DNA from: Fasciola hepatica
Taxonomy: Eukaryota; Platyhelminthes; Trematoda; Plagiorchiida; Fasciolidae
Assembly: GCA_948099385.1 (NCBI GenBank)
Contig: CANUEZ040000070.1
Coordinates: 561,001 to 625,000 of the forward strand
Reading direction: 5' to 3'
Length of the DNA: 64,000 nucleotides
Part shown: one piece after another, positions 20,586 through 31,059 of the stretch
How positions within the stretch are numbered: position 1 is the first letter of the stretch
How the letters are laid out: each line of letters begins with the position of its first letter
Program-made: the position numbers and the translations under genes
The notes under the pieces: generated by a model
Seen by the model: the letters and a program-made list of their open reading frames with translations, nothing else
Databases searched by the model: none
What the model was told of the DNA's origin: nothing

Positions 20586-23500
20586 TCAAAGTTCTGGAAT
20601 AAACACCCGCTAAACATCCGCGACAATCTATCAATTTCTCAGTCCAGAGGCTCGCTGGATCACTCCTTGACTGTTCCCAGTGTGATCCTTCTTACCGGCC
20701 AGACCGTCACCGAAGAGGTGGCTTACGTAAACGGGTTTGATTACTAGGATTACTGCACTAGAACTTTCATCTCTCGCCCGATGACAAATGCCAGAGCAAC
20801 CATTCTCTTTTATTCTATATTGCACACAATCCATATTACTGTAGCCACAGTTTGCTGACTTTTATAACTATACCTAGTTTAATGCTTGCCGGTTCTCCTA
20901 ATTATCGACTATGTTCGTGTTCTATTGCCAATCAGTCTAAGTTTCTTAGGCTTAGATGTCCCTGCAGCAAATAGGTATGTGGCTTTGGACCCTAGGACAT
21001 TGAGTTCCGCTGCTTACCACCTTACCTGATTTTTCACTCCTTTCCCGTTCATTTTGGCTACCACCACTCCCCTGGGTTTTATGTCCGGCCTTATTTCCCC
21101 TTTCTTAATCGTCTCATTCCAGAACCTCTTATCCCAGAAGCCCACTTGCTAGTACCTACTTAGTGGCCTTTCCTCTCGTCTCGCCTCTGCATCTACCACC
21201 CACCAACTTCTATCATATTCCCTCCTATGCTCCACACTATTATCGTCAGCAGAGCTAAACTCATCCACATCAGCTAGCCCAGTATGGTCCCTGATGGTCT
21301 TAGGCATGGTCTGGCGCTGTATGAGACTGACACACGTATGCTATTTTGTGCTTTACAACGCTCGTTGTCCTACTCCGTGTGTTTGCATAGTCCCACTCTG
21401 TATTTTTCAAGCCCATGCTAGCGAAACCCCTGAAGTCAACGGCACCCATACCACAGCGTCGTTTGAACGTGGGGAAAACAGACCAACCCCAGCAGTTGTG
21501 AAAAAAGACAAATACGCATAAAATTACGATCGGGCGGAGGGGCTATGGAAAGTTCCTATATGGGCTCAACCACCCCTCTGTTGGGAAACAAAAAAAAGAA
21601 CAGTGGAAAAAAAGACCTCGTGGGTCAGATTCCATCACCAAATACCACTGACATCGGGCTGTGAAGGAATTGGGCAACCTTCATCTATGGGTATGTCTCC
21701 CATCAGCTCAGACCTGATCCTGCGAAAGGGGAAACCCCACATCGCCCTTGTCTGCTCGACAAGCTTTTGGTTTTCACGCACGAGACTGACTGGGGTGAAA
21801 ACGCACTGGACTTTCCACTTACGCCCACCCACCCCCGCTCTAAGTTTCAGCCACCCCATGGCCCCCATAAGCACACCTAGCATGCATGTCGACGTCAAAT
21901 ACAATCGCTACCATAGCCCCGACTTTCAACTCGTTGACCTGGACAGCGTACCGACATACCTGACGAATAACTACAACCGCGGTGAAGCCCGGAAAAGGAA
22001 AACAATAACAATAATAAATAAATAAGAAAGAGAAAGATAAGAGCACAGTGAAAACCGGTCACCTATTCCAACTATGCCCCTCCACCTTCCGTCATCTCTC
22101 TCAGAAAGCGGCCTTCCCGATGTCCTAGCGTCCAAGCCACGCTTAGGTTTACAACCATACCTAACAGTAACCACAGTCCCCTGCCAACTACAATCACTAC
22201 TGCAGCCTGGACTCTAAGCCCACTGACATGGATAACATACGGTAGCATATTGGTAACACTACAGGGGCAACAGATGACCAACACCTGCCTCACTCAAGTC
22301 TACAAAAAATGAACACGGAGAACCATCTATATTTTCCATTCCCCACTGACTATCCCTCCTCAACCTTATAACAAATATGGTATTCATGCATCCGCCACGT
22401 CATGAGATTTTCCTTCTCACTTTTAAGTTTAATCTCAGTAGGTTGGCACTACCGAGTAGGAGCACAAATGAACTCACGTCCACGTTTCTCTGCATGATAA
22501 CAACTTTCCCTAACACATTACCACCGATGCCCTAGTGGTTCTTCCCGAAGTCTTACTTAATGCTCTTCACAACCTCTAATTGCGTGCAAGCCATTTACCC
22601 TTTGAAATGCAGACGCAGCAGCCCACCCGCTTCAACCTATCTTGCTAGCCTGTAGTAGTACTTATCAACCCCCTGCAACCCGACGTTACTTTAGCTCTCG
22701 AACTAAAACCCAGATGGGAGTATAAAGTGTGCCACTCAGGGCTCACATAAAGCCAACCAGCTCATTACTAACCGTCGCTATTTATAATAATAACTAACAG
22801 CTGGAACCACGTCCAGACTGCTAACATCATTTATTTCAGATTTGACGTCGCCCACTTCCGGGCTCCACTTTCGGTGACCAATGCCCACACTTTGACCTGT
22901 ACCGACAGAAGCCTAAATGGCACCTTTTATACGGAACGGGATTGCAATCGAGCCACACGACCTGACCACTCCCAACTGCTTACCAGTAGATTGATAGGCG
23001 TCTTCTGGCGCAACGCCTCCACTACTGATGTCACTGCTGGAGTCTTCACAAATAACTGTTCACAGGCCAACTCCTACTGATTGATTGACACGTCCCTTAC
23101 CCCGCCTGATGAACCATACCCACGGGATGCTTCACGTCACCTTGGTATCACGTGAAACAATCCAATAACAGAACCAGAATAAGCAAGACTGGAATCCTTT
23201 ATTCATTAAAATTCGATACGCCATCCGAACGTGAGTCCACTTATCCCCCATCCGTGGTTCCCAATTATGACACCGATATCACTGAGAATCAATAAGACAA
23301 TATATTTTTTGTCAGCGTAACAGAACAATAAGGCGCGAGCTTGCGCGGAGGTTTTTCACTCAGTTTTCACTTGCGAAATTCCATTTTACTTTCGATTGGC
23401 ATCCCGCTTAAAATTGACTCCTCACCAATTCAAGGCCTTCAGGTTGCGCTCCCTTTTTTCTGAATGATACGGTTTATTGGTCCTGATCCTAAACTCACTT

Positions 23501-24052
23501 TTTATATGGATTGCTGTTTCCTCCACAATCATCGTTTCCTAGGCCACTACCACAAAGTTTGCTCATGTCCCCCCGTTTCATGACGCACTCCGTTTCTTAT
23601 AACCGGGATTATCCACCATTGTCTTCATACAGAGCCGTTCTCTTCCTACTCAACAAAATTCACGAGTATACTCCCATTTCTTTAATCTCTCCATGTTCAT
23701 AACTTATTCCGTGCACAGAACCCCAATAAGCCTCCGTTATCCACAGCTTGCACTACTCTGGTTTACAATGCATCCTTAGCGATATATTTCCACGACATAT
23801 TTTGTATTTCCACGGGCCACCACCAACCGACTCGAATTCGAAACTAAACCGTATTTGCCGCGCAAACCATTATCACCTCGGTCGATTCAAACTATCTGTA
23901 GCTATATAGTTTTGCTTCCCACGTTTTCGACTCGCCTTCTTGAAATAACTGTATAATTCATTGTACTGAGTAACGTTGTACACCATGATCATGCGCGTGC
24001 GTCTCGACCACGATCGAGAAATATACCATCATATCATATCATATCATACCTA
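20586..24052 (+). mobile_element. LINE-E remnant: ORF2 C-terminus and long 3' UTR
   Basis: Right after the (AT)n run a second, diverged LINE ORF2 C-terminus appears (20,588-20,747): SKFWNKHPLNIRDNL corresponds to SSLWNKLPDSLRSC upstream, and it ends in EVAYVNGFDY and a stop. The next 3.3 kb are non-coding, C-rich on the plus strand, with an AAT-rich stretch at about 22,000-22,025. From about 22,430 the sequence matches other copies of the LINE-E repeat: 52,440-53,048, 14,282-15,375 and 7,382-5,851 inverted. It ends in GATCGAGAAATATACC and an ATCAT tail at the BEL-P1 junction. No gene is seen in 20,750-24,050; short frames there are not conserved among copies. Confidence 0.6.
24028..24048 (+). 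repeat. (ATATC)n tail of LINE-E
   Basis: ATC followed by three ATATC units and AT, directly before the BEL-P1 junction at 24,053. Short tandem tails are typical of LINE 3' ends. A diverged version (ATATCATTATTCC) ends the copy at 15,375. Confidence 0.6.
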
Positions 24053-25168
24053 AATCTGTGGGAACGATACGCGGATTTGATGAAGCGAAACGAAGCCCTC
24101 GATTACGTTGAAAAGGTGCCTGCCAACACCGACGGCAAAAAGGGTATCTGGTATCTACCTCACCATCCAGTTATCAACCCCAAGAAACCCAATAAACTGC
24201 GGGGGGCTTTCGACTGTGCAGCAAAGTTCCAGGGCAAGTCGTTAAACGATCGCTTACTACAAGGGCCTGACTGGACCACACCACTGATCGATGTTTTGTG
24301 CCGTTTCAGAGTGGGTAAAGTGGCTTTGTCTGCTGACATTAGGGAAATGTTCCATCAGGTGAACATTCCGGTAGGAGAACGAGATGCTTTGCGTTTCCTG
24401 TGGTGGAAAGGTAGCGACCGGGACAACGCAGTGGTGAATTATAGGATGACCGTCCACCCCTTCGGAGCCATATCGTCACCATTTTGTGCAAACTACGCCC
24501 TTCGGGAATCCTCGAACAAACATGGCGATCTGGTACATCGGACGGTGGTAGAAAGCGTCAGCAGGAACTTCTACGTCGACGACTACCTTGGGTCTTTCGA
24601 TGATGTGGAATCAGCTCTAGAGAAGTTCAGGGGTCTGACGATATTGCTGGAAGAGGGCGGCTTCCATCTAACTAAATGGATGTCGAACGCTTCAGAAGTG
24701 CTGAGGGTGATCCCGTATCACGAAAAGGCCGAAAGGGTAAGAGATTTGGACGGCTCTCCACTTCCTATCGAGCGCACATTAGGAATACAATGGGACGCGG
24801 AAACGGACGATATTGTTTTCGAACTGAACGTTCCCGAGCTGCCAATAACCCGTCGTGGCATACTATCCGCCGTATCATGTTTGTTCGACCCGCTCGGTTT
24901 CGTCTCACTATGGCTGCTACCCGAAAAGATCTTGCTGCAGCGGCTGTGCCGTAATAAAGTTGATTGGGACCAGTCACTGGACCGAGGGGAACGGCTGGAC
25001 TGGGAAGAATTTTTGAACACCTTGAAGAAATTAGGGGACATAAGAATCCCACGATGTTTGACTCCTGACCATACGACGCGGACTGGAGAACTACATGCTT
25101 TTTCCGATGCATCCGAACTCGGTAATGGAACTATGGTATATAGACGATGGCGCGCAGGAGATGGATAA
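24053..25168 (+). CDS. pol: BEL-P1 reverse transcriptase (pol, first part)
   Basis: RT of BEL-P1, open from 24,077 to 25,168 and over 95% like BEL-1. It begins in the linker at RYADLMKRNEALDYVEKVP, directly after the LINE insertion. Visible: LPHHPVINPKKPNKLRG, FDCAAKFQGKSLNDRLLQGP, VALSADIREMFHQ, HPFGAISSPFCAN, the catalytic YVDDYLGSFDD (about 24,571-24,603) and the RNase H start FSDASELGNG (about 25,100). A TAA at 25,167 ends the frame (GDG-stop), and the same sequence resumes in the next frames. The RT active site is intact although the element as a whole is dead. Confidence 0.9.
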   Translation, partial: NLWERYADLMKRNEALDYVEKVPANTDGKKGIWYLPHHPVINPKKPNKLRGAFDCAAKFQGKSLNDRLLQGPDWTTPLIDVLCRFRVGKVALSADIREMFHQVNIPVGERDALRFLWWKGSDRDNAVVNYRMTVHPFGAISSPFCANYALRESSNKHGDLVHRTVVESVSRNFYVDDYLGSFDDVESALEKFRGLTILLEEGGFHLTKWMSNASEVLRVIPYHEKAERVRDLDGSPLPIERTLGIQWDAETDDIVFELNVPELPITRRGILSAVSCLFDPLGFVSLWLLPEKILLQRLCRNKVDWDQSLDRGERLDWEEFLNTLKKLGDIRIPRCLTPDHTTRTGELHAFSDASELGNGTMVYRRWRAGDG

Positions 25169-25174
25169 TATGCT

Positions 25175-27163
25175 ATGAGAATTTTTCTCACCAAAGCCCG
25201 CGTTGCTCCACTGAAGTCGGTCTCAATCCCACGCCTTGAACTCAGCGCAGCCGTGTTGGCAGTCATGGCGGTACAAGCGGTGAAAATATGCTTCGACTTC
25301 TACATTTGGTCGGTGAGCTTTTGGACGGACTCAACAATAGTGCTCTACTACATTAACAACGTCCGGAGCTGGTTCAGTATTTTCGTTGCTAACCGACTCA
25401 CGATTATCCACGATGAATCAGCCACGCACCAGTGGAGTCATGTCAGGTCCGGCGATGATCGAGCCGATCTGTGCTCCCGAGGTGCGAACGAATTCAGGCA
25501 ACCAGCCACGTGGACGAGAGGGCCAAACTTCCCTCAAATGCCTTAACCGGACTGGCCCGTGTACGAATTAAAACCCCCTACGGAACTAGAACTGGAGATC
25601 AAAGGCGTCGTGATGGTGGCCAACGTCGTCCAAGCGACATCCGTTCTATCGCGATTGGTCAGGTTTTCTTCCTGGATGAAGACACTTCGTTCGTTAGTTT
25701 GGTTAACCAGGTTTAAGAGAAATTTACTAGTCATGAAAGGGCTACGCCCTTCAGGCCGGATACGGGTCGGCCCGATAAGTCCCGATGAGTTACAAGCTGC
25801 AGAATACGGTATTTTCAGAATGGTACAACGAGAGAACTTCGCCCGAGAGCTCGAGAGGGCGGAAGAAGTGGGACCAATCGACAAAGTAATATCATTTCGA
25901 AGAGGCGAACTAAAGCACTTAGATCCCGAACTCATTGATGGAATGCTACGAGGGGACGGTAGGCTAACCAACGCCCACCTGAACTTCGACACAAAGTATC
26001 CTATACTGCTGCCTGCGAGGCAACCTGTAGTAGAGCTAATGATTCAACACGTCCACGCCGTGGAGGGACATTCCGGGGAAAGTCACGTGACGAGCGTCAT
26101 CCGAAAGCGCCTTTGATTGCTGAGAGGACGAGAGACTGTAAAATGCGTAATCCGACGGTGTGTGCGATGCAGGAGACGCATTGCCACAGCAGGCAAACAA
26201 CTCATGGCCCCACTACCAGAATGCAGGGTGACTACGGGCTGGTGGCCGTTCAGTGACACCGGGTTGGACTATTTCGGGCCCTTGTGGATCAAGTGTGGGA
26301 AAAGATTAGAAAAGCGGTACGGATGTATCATGACGTGCATGAAGTCACGTGCGGTACACCTAGAAGTCGCACATTCGATGACGACCGATTCGTTTCTACG
26401 AGCCTTGCAAAGATTTACCAACCGAAGAAGCGTACCGGCCGATATATACTCAGATAATGGGTCGAACTTTGTGAGCGCTCACCGGGAATTGCAGCGTTGG
26501 CACAAGAACATTGACAGGGACGAACTGCAGGATCGAACAGTGGCATATGGCATACGATAGCACGACTACCTCCCGCAGGCCAGCCATCGCTGCGGCGTAT
26601 GGGGACGCATGATCCGGTCCGCCAGACGGATATTGCTGTCAATCATGGAGCAGCAGCCGCCCGACGACGAGACGCTGAACACCGTCATGACTGAGGTCGA
26701 CAGAATTCTGAACAACTGCCCTTTGATTCCAGTAATGAACGGCGACCCCACCCACCTGGAGCTCACTCCGAAGGGCTTGTTGACGTTAGGGTCAAACGAG
26801 GATTTCCAAGGACCGATAAACCTTCATGGGAGCTACCTCCACGGGTGAAAGCAGACAAACTATCGTGACAAGGTTTTCTGGAGGCGCTGGCTACTGGAGT
26901 ACCTACCAGCTTCGCAGACTCGACAGAAGTGGCTGGCCAAAGTAAGACCGTTCAACGTTGTGGATGTAGTGATGATCGCAGACGACGGCGCACATTTCAG
27001 CACCTGGTCCTTGGGAGTGGTTATGGAAACCATCGAAATCACTGACGGAATGATAAGAAGTGTGAAGTTGAAGACCGCCGACAGAAGGCTAATTCGCGAC
27101 ATACGCAGTATTAGCCTACCCGAGGGTGAAGGCGGAGAAGCTGATAATGCTGAGGGCCAGTAG
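25175..27163 (+). pseudogene. pol: BEL-P1 RNase H, H2C2 and integrase (pol, second part)
   Basis: Continuation of pol in several frames: LTKARVAPLKSVSIPRLELSA (25,186), WTDSTIVLYYINNVRSW, then a frameshift near 25,545; LKPPTELELEIKG (25,565) and an H2C2 block ending in a TGA near 26,115; CVRCRRRIATAG, LDYFGPLWIKCGKR (about 26,265) and SDNGSNFV (about 26,452). A TAG at 26,558 replaces a Trp codon. After it the third integrase motif reads RCGVWGRMIRS, again Gly for Glu, and the DUF5641 tail ends with a stop near 27,163. At least four lesions are seen. Confidence 0.85.
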
Positions 27164-27819
27164 ACTATCTCGCACTCGTCTTCGAGGTGGGTAGAGAAAG
27201 CACCATATATAAGAGCATTCCCGACACACTGACGTATCGAACCATAGTACACCCATACGCACAAATACACCTAAATTTTACTCGTTTATGACACTCAGTC
27301 CCCGTCAAACACGGTACAGTGCTCATAGTCTTTCGTTGACGTTGCAGAAAGTCCTCTTTTGATGTGTGGTGATACTTGTGATTCCATTATACTTCCAGAC
27401 ACATACGCACATACATGATGCACGCTGTCCCCCAAACCCCTATCAAACCTGTGATGGTGTTCGCAATTTGCTTTTGTTGACGTTACTGAAATGTCTTTTG
27501 CTTATGTGGAGGTAGCAGTGATTACATCATGCACACACACACACTCACGCAAGCACATACATCCAGGACAGGACGGCCTTTCCAAGGACAACATCTATGT
27601 GCCCTCCTCACACCCGCCATCGGTCAGTTGTCCCCGTGGAAGTTGTAGAACAGCCTCGCGTCTATGTAGCTAACGGATTAGGTGCGACCAGTAGTAGAAC
27701 GTTGACGACGAGCATTAGGCGCGCGCACTGACAGCAGGGCCTAGGTGGGTAGGAAGAATCAGTACCTTTATACCAATCCTTTAACTCTGCAAAGGACTCG
27801 GGAGGATTCTGGTGGGCGG
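27164..27819 (+). other. 3' UTR of BEL-P1 with subrepeats and purine tract
   Basis: Non-coding. Two diverged copies of the BEL UTR subrepeat are visible, with cores at about 27,333-27,385 and 27,474-27,525, some 140 bp apart, followed by a CA-rich run at 27,530-27,546. GGTGGGCGG at 27,811-27,819 is the purine tract. The same 3' UTR is found inverted and nearly identical at 38,340-38,864 in M2. Confidence 0.65.
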
Positions 27820-28196
27820 TGTAACGACCGGTCGTGGAAAATCTCTCTGAAACCCTTGCGATTCAGTGTTTTTCTTAACATCACTCACTTGCTTACACTA
27901 TTGACGTGTCTTTACGAACTGTTTGTTTTTATAGACCAATTGTTGTTTGTTCGCGCCCAGAGCGCTACTTTGTCATATCCTTGTTCTGGACCTGCGTGAC
28001 GCACGTGCTCCTTGCTCGCACGCTGCAATTTGGTTTCTCGTTTGTTGAGTCATTGTGATATCATAATTGAGGTTTGTATCTTATTGGTGTCATTGTCCAT
28101 TCAATAATCTAGTGTCGTAGAATGTAACGGATAATTGCCTTTTGATTTCGGGATCCGTTGCGAATTTGGCTACGCATTGCTCAAACTTGTGTTACA
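27820..28196 (+). repeat. 3' LTR of BEL-P1
   Basis: 377 bp, TGTAACGACCGG to GTGTTACA, sense on the plus strand. It pairs with 3,190-3,565. It is also very close to the reverse complement of the mosaic element's LTR at 30,683-31,059, sharing the GTGTCGTAGAATGTAACGG stretch. Confidence 0.85.
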
Positions 28197-29330
28197 CCAC
28201 CAGAGGAGACGAAAAGCTTCCCCATCCCTAACTGGCATCTTTACTTTATAAACATTTTACGTATTTGCGCAGAGGCGGCTACTTTTCCTAGCAGTATACG
28301 ACATAAATCCTCTACTAGTGGTGTTGCCCATTCTGGGCCCTGTGGTATGTGGTCGTTGAGTGACACACCCTGACATTTCGCGGCACAGTCGAAAACCACT
28401 CTGAACTTACCCGGCTTCTTTGGGTTCACGACTGGGTGATGGGGTAGGCATCACCACAAATTTGCGCTGATAACAGCTGTATCCAATCTTTCTATATCAC
28501 CAAAGTCGATGTTATGTTGCATGGCTCTCGTATATTCTACCCTAATTGTGGTTCTCGAATTAGCTTGGTTTTGAGGAGGCATAGTCTATTCAGAGCCATT
28601 ACTCGGCTGTTTGGCCGAGGTTTCATGTTGGGTCTCCACGGGACAGGAACCTCGAAACGATCTATTAAATACTTAGCATTCTCGGCTACCATTCTCATAG
28701 TCCACCTATCTTCTCGTGATGGAGCATCTCTATCGACGTCCAGGTCGGCAAATACAGCTGTTGAAATGCCTTTTCAATGTTCACCGTTTCCACCGAAGTG
28801 CAGTTGATTTGGATTAGTTAGCCGCATCTTCCATCTGTACTACTGTATGAAATCCAGCCGAGTTTAGTGCATAATGCATAGAGTGCTTTGCACCTTCCTA
28901 TTCGTTGCTCTAGGACCCAATGCGCTTCCGGTACATCACAGCCGATCAGCAGATAAATTTCGTTACCCTGCCACTCCTCGGTCGCAACCCCGTCGAGATG
29001 CGGCCACTGAGTCAGAATCGACTGCACTGACTGAGGTGCTCTCATCGGCAGATCCTTTATGGTGGATGCTTCTAGAGTTTTTGCTCTATCGTTGCTGACC
29101 AAGGAAACGAGTTATGGGCGCAGTTTGGTCGACTGGATGACTTCGGTGCCACTCATTGCGCTCACTGCTAATGAAGATCGATTCCCTCTGATCCCATATA
29201 TTTCTGCGAACTCCTTCCTAACTGGCGTGGTATCCGAGCCACTACCTATGAAGGCCAACGCATTGACCACCCCAGTTGGGGTCACTTATCCCACGGCCAC
29301 TTCGCCTAAACGTACCGGTTTACTGGCAGA
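28197..29330 (-). pseudogene. pol: Mosaic element: protease and RT N-terminus (divergent subfamily)
   Basis: Minus-strand continuation of the pol remnant at 836-3,189. In coding order: protease with AFIGSGSDTTP, where Gly replaces the catalytic Asp (about 29,265-29,235), LLIGCDVPEAHWVLEQ (about 28,960-28,905), a protease-RT linker with RFEVPVPWRPNMKPRPNS (about 28,660-28,610), HHPVMNPKKPGKFRVVFD (about 28,440-28,385), QIRKMF and VYKVKMPV, ending at RLLWW by 28,197. Stops and frameshifts occur near 28,810 and 28,256. It joins gag of the main family in frame at about 29,250-29,340. Confidence 0.75.
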
Positions 29331-30641
29331 CCGCGACGTTGAACAAATAACACTGGACTTGGTACTCGCCTCGGATATGGTTACTCTCGCCTGATGCAGC
29401 AGCCGATGGTGTCTGCCCGTGCAGCCCTCGTAACCACATCAATTCCTTGTTCTACAGGCTGCTGCCCGGTGCGTGGTGTTGAGACAGATGAAACATGCTC
29501 CTGCCATCCTCACCATTCCCCACCGTTCGTCTATTGTGGCGTTGCCGAACTTGGGGCATTCTGGTAGGCCATGGCTAGTACCACAGGATCTGCAATTTGG
29601 TTTCGCCGTAGCATCTCGTGAAATGACGTGTGTATCGGTCCAAGGCTGGTACTTTGGATGTTCCCGTACAGGGGTTTGGACTTGGCTAGTACTGGGCTTG
29701 TTTGCTCGGTTGCTGTCCCGGATGAGTCGGCCGAATCTGCTGTCAGCTATCTTCGTTTGCCTGTCCAAGTATTCGGTCAGGTCTTCGAAGTTCGCTTCTC
29801 TGTCGCTTCGGCTTATCCGTTCTGCTTCTTCCGCCCACCGACCCTGTGGTTCGGGAGAGAGATGACAGACTATGCCTTCCAAAGTGTGCATGGCGTCTAG
29901 GTCAGCCCTGTAACCTAAATGGTCGAGGGCTATTGAGCAGTTCTGCATCTTAATCACCAGGTCGGCCATGGTGTAGACGTTGCCCTTAGTTCTCTTTGCC
30001 TCTACCATCACGCCCTCTATTAGGTTATGGGCTACTTTGAATGGTTGGCCAAACAAGTCCCTTAGAATCTTCCTTGCCCGGGTGTAGCCTTGTTCCGGTT
30101 CGAGTATGGTACACCCGTCGATAGCTTCTCGCGCTCGGCCTCGGCAGTAGTGAGTAAGGTAGAGAAGCCTTTGCCCAGTGTCGGTTACCTCATTTTCAAC
30201 GAACGTCTCGAACCGCTTGACAAACTCGCAGTAGTGTTCAGATTGCCCGTCGAAAACCGTTAGTTCCACTCTTGGCAAGTCGATCGATGGTGTTTTGTAA
30301 TCGGCGGCCGGCGTGGGGCTCCCTACCTTATCGCACCCTAATCTATCGGAAGTGTCGTAGTCGCCGGTCCCATGCTCACGCTGTTTCCGTATACACTTCT
30401 TTTCTGCTTCCTGGTCCTGTTGTCTAGCCGATAACAACTGTCGTTCTAGATCTAATATTCTCAATCTATATAGATCAACATCCTTACAATCCATATTGCC
30501 CTCATTAACACATGAACTAGCACTGACAGGACTAGGCGAACTAACATTACCTAAGGAATCAAATGTACCCAAAACCTCCCCAGTGACTTGCCATGTTACT
30601 TTCTGTCCAGATTCCGATATTTTCAATCATTTTCTTGGCAT
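29331..30641 (-). CDS. gag: Mosaic element gag (main-family type)
   Basis: Gag nearly identical to that of BEL-P1: LRILDLERQLLSARQQ, LPRVELTVFDGQSEHY, LLYLTHYCRGRAREAIDG, TMADLVIKMQNCSIALDHLG and the CCHC knuckle CFICLNTTHRAAAC. The ATG at 30,641 is followed by a TGA at 30,629-30,627, the fifth codon, exactly as in BEL-P1. The open frame then runs to 29,439, where CGYEGC would follow (a TGA replaces a sense codon). The sequence continues as the gag tail into the protease of the divergent subfamily. Confidence 0.88.
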
Positions 30642-30682
30642 TTTGCGTGTTTTTCCTCGTTCCAAATTGATCTATTGAGTAT

Positions 30683-31059
30683 TGTAACGAACGTTTGAGC
30701 AATGCGTAGCCAAATTCGCAACGGATCCCGAAATCAAAAGGCAATTATCCGTTACATTCTACGACACTAGACTATTGAATGGACAATGACACCAATAAGA
30801 TACAAACCTCAATTATGATATCACAATGACTCAACAAACGAGAAACCGAATTGCAGCGCGCGAGCAAGGAGCACGTGCGTCACGCAGGTCCAGAACAAGG
30901 ATATGACAAAGTAGCGCTCTGGGCGCGAACAAACAACAATTGGTCTATAAAAACAAACAGTTCGTAAAGACACGTCAATAGTGTAAGCAAGTGAGTGATG
31001 TTAAGAAAAACACTGAATCGCAAGGGTTTCAGAGAGATTTTCCACGATCGGTCTTTACA
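30683..31059 (-). repeat. 5' LTR of the mosaic element
   Basis: 377 bp with TGTAACGAACG at its low-coordinate end and CTTTACA at 31,059. The candidate primer site lies 18 nt inside it, at 30,655-30,664. Closest relatives are the BEL-P1 LTRs. Confidence 0.85.

Larger units (their letters stand above)
3190..28196 (+). mobile_element. BEL-P1: plus-strand BEL/Pao element carrying two nested insertions
   Basis: The two LTRs at 3,190-3,565 and 27,820-28,196 are about 96% alike by eye and share subfamily-specific stretches, such as ACCCTTGCGATTCAG, absent from BEL-1 LTRs. Internal parts in order: 5' LTR, [insert 3,566-15,375], leader and gag-protease (15,376-17,487), [insert 17,488-24,052], RT to integrase (24,053-27,163), 3' UTR, 3' LTR. 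The joins match intact BEL-1: GTTAC|AATAC at the LTR/leader and GAGACCA|AATCTGTG between protease and RT. The flanks GCGTC and CCACC are not a clear duplication, but the host pol is collinear across the element. Confidence 0.75.
1..31059 (-). mobile_element. Outermost BEL/Pao element (mosaic), split by BEL-P1 and a solo LTR
   Basis: A minus-strand BEL/Pao LTR retrotransposon whose 5' LTR is at 30,683-31,059 and whose 3' end lies beyond the left edge. Coding order on the minus strand is gag (30,641-29,331), protease and RT N-terminus (29,330-28,197), then, after the inserted 25 kb plus-strand element, the rest of RT, RNase H, H2C2 zinc finger, integrase and DUF5641 tail (3,189-42). Joining 28,197 to 3,189 restores RT order: the right piece ends in a VYKVKMPV...RLLWW stretch and the left starts at DASRAPDEYG, just before the FRPFGKMSSPFCAN motif. 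The pol half is a divergent subfamily, while LTR and gag are almost identical to those of BEL-P1. Many stops and frameshifts show it is dead. Confidence 0.75.

Noticed and set aside
17480..24060. Target-site duplication around the LINE insertion
   Set aside because: GAGACCA on the left and AATCTGTG on the right rejoin the BEL sequence, but no repeated bases are clear. The LINE may have made none or it has decayed.
27330..27530. Spaced repeats in the BEL 3' UTR as a CRISPR array
   Set aside because: Only two or three diverged units, irregular spacing, and the same units occur in every BEL copy of an animal genome.
3185..28201. GCGTC / CCACC as a target duplication of BEL-P1
   Set aside because: Only two of five bases agree when aligned; host collinearity supports the insertion, but the duplication is not visible.
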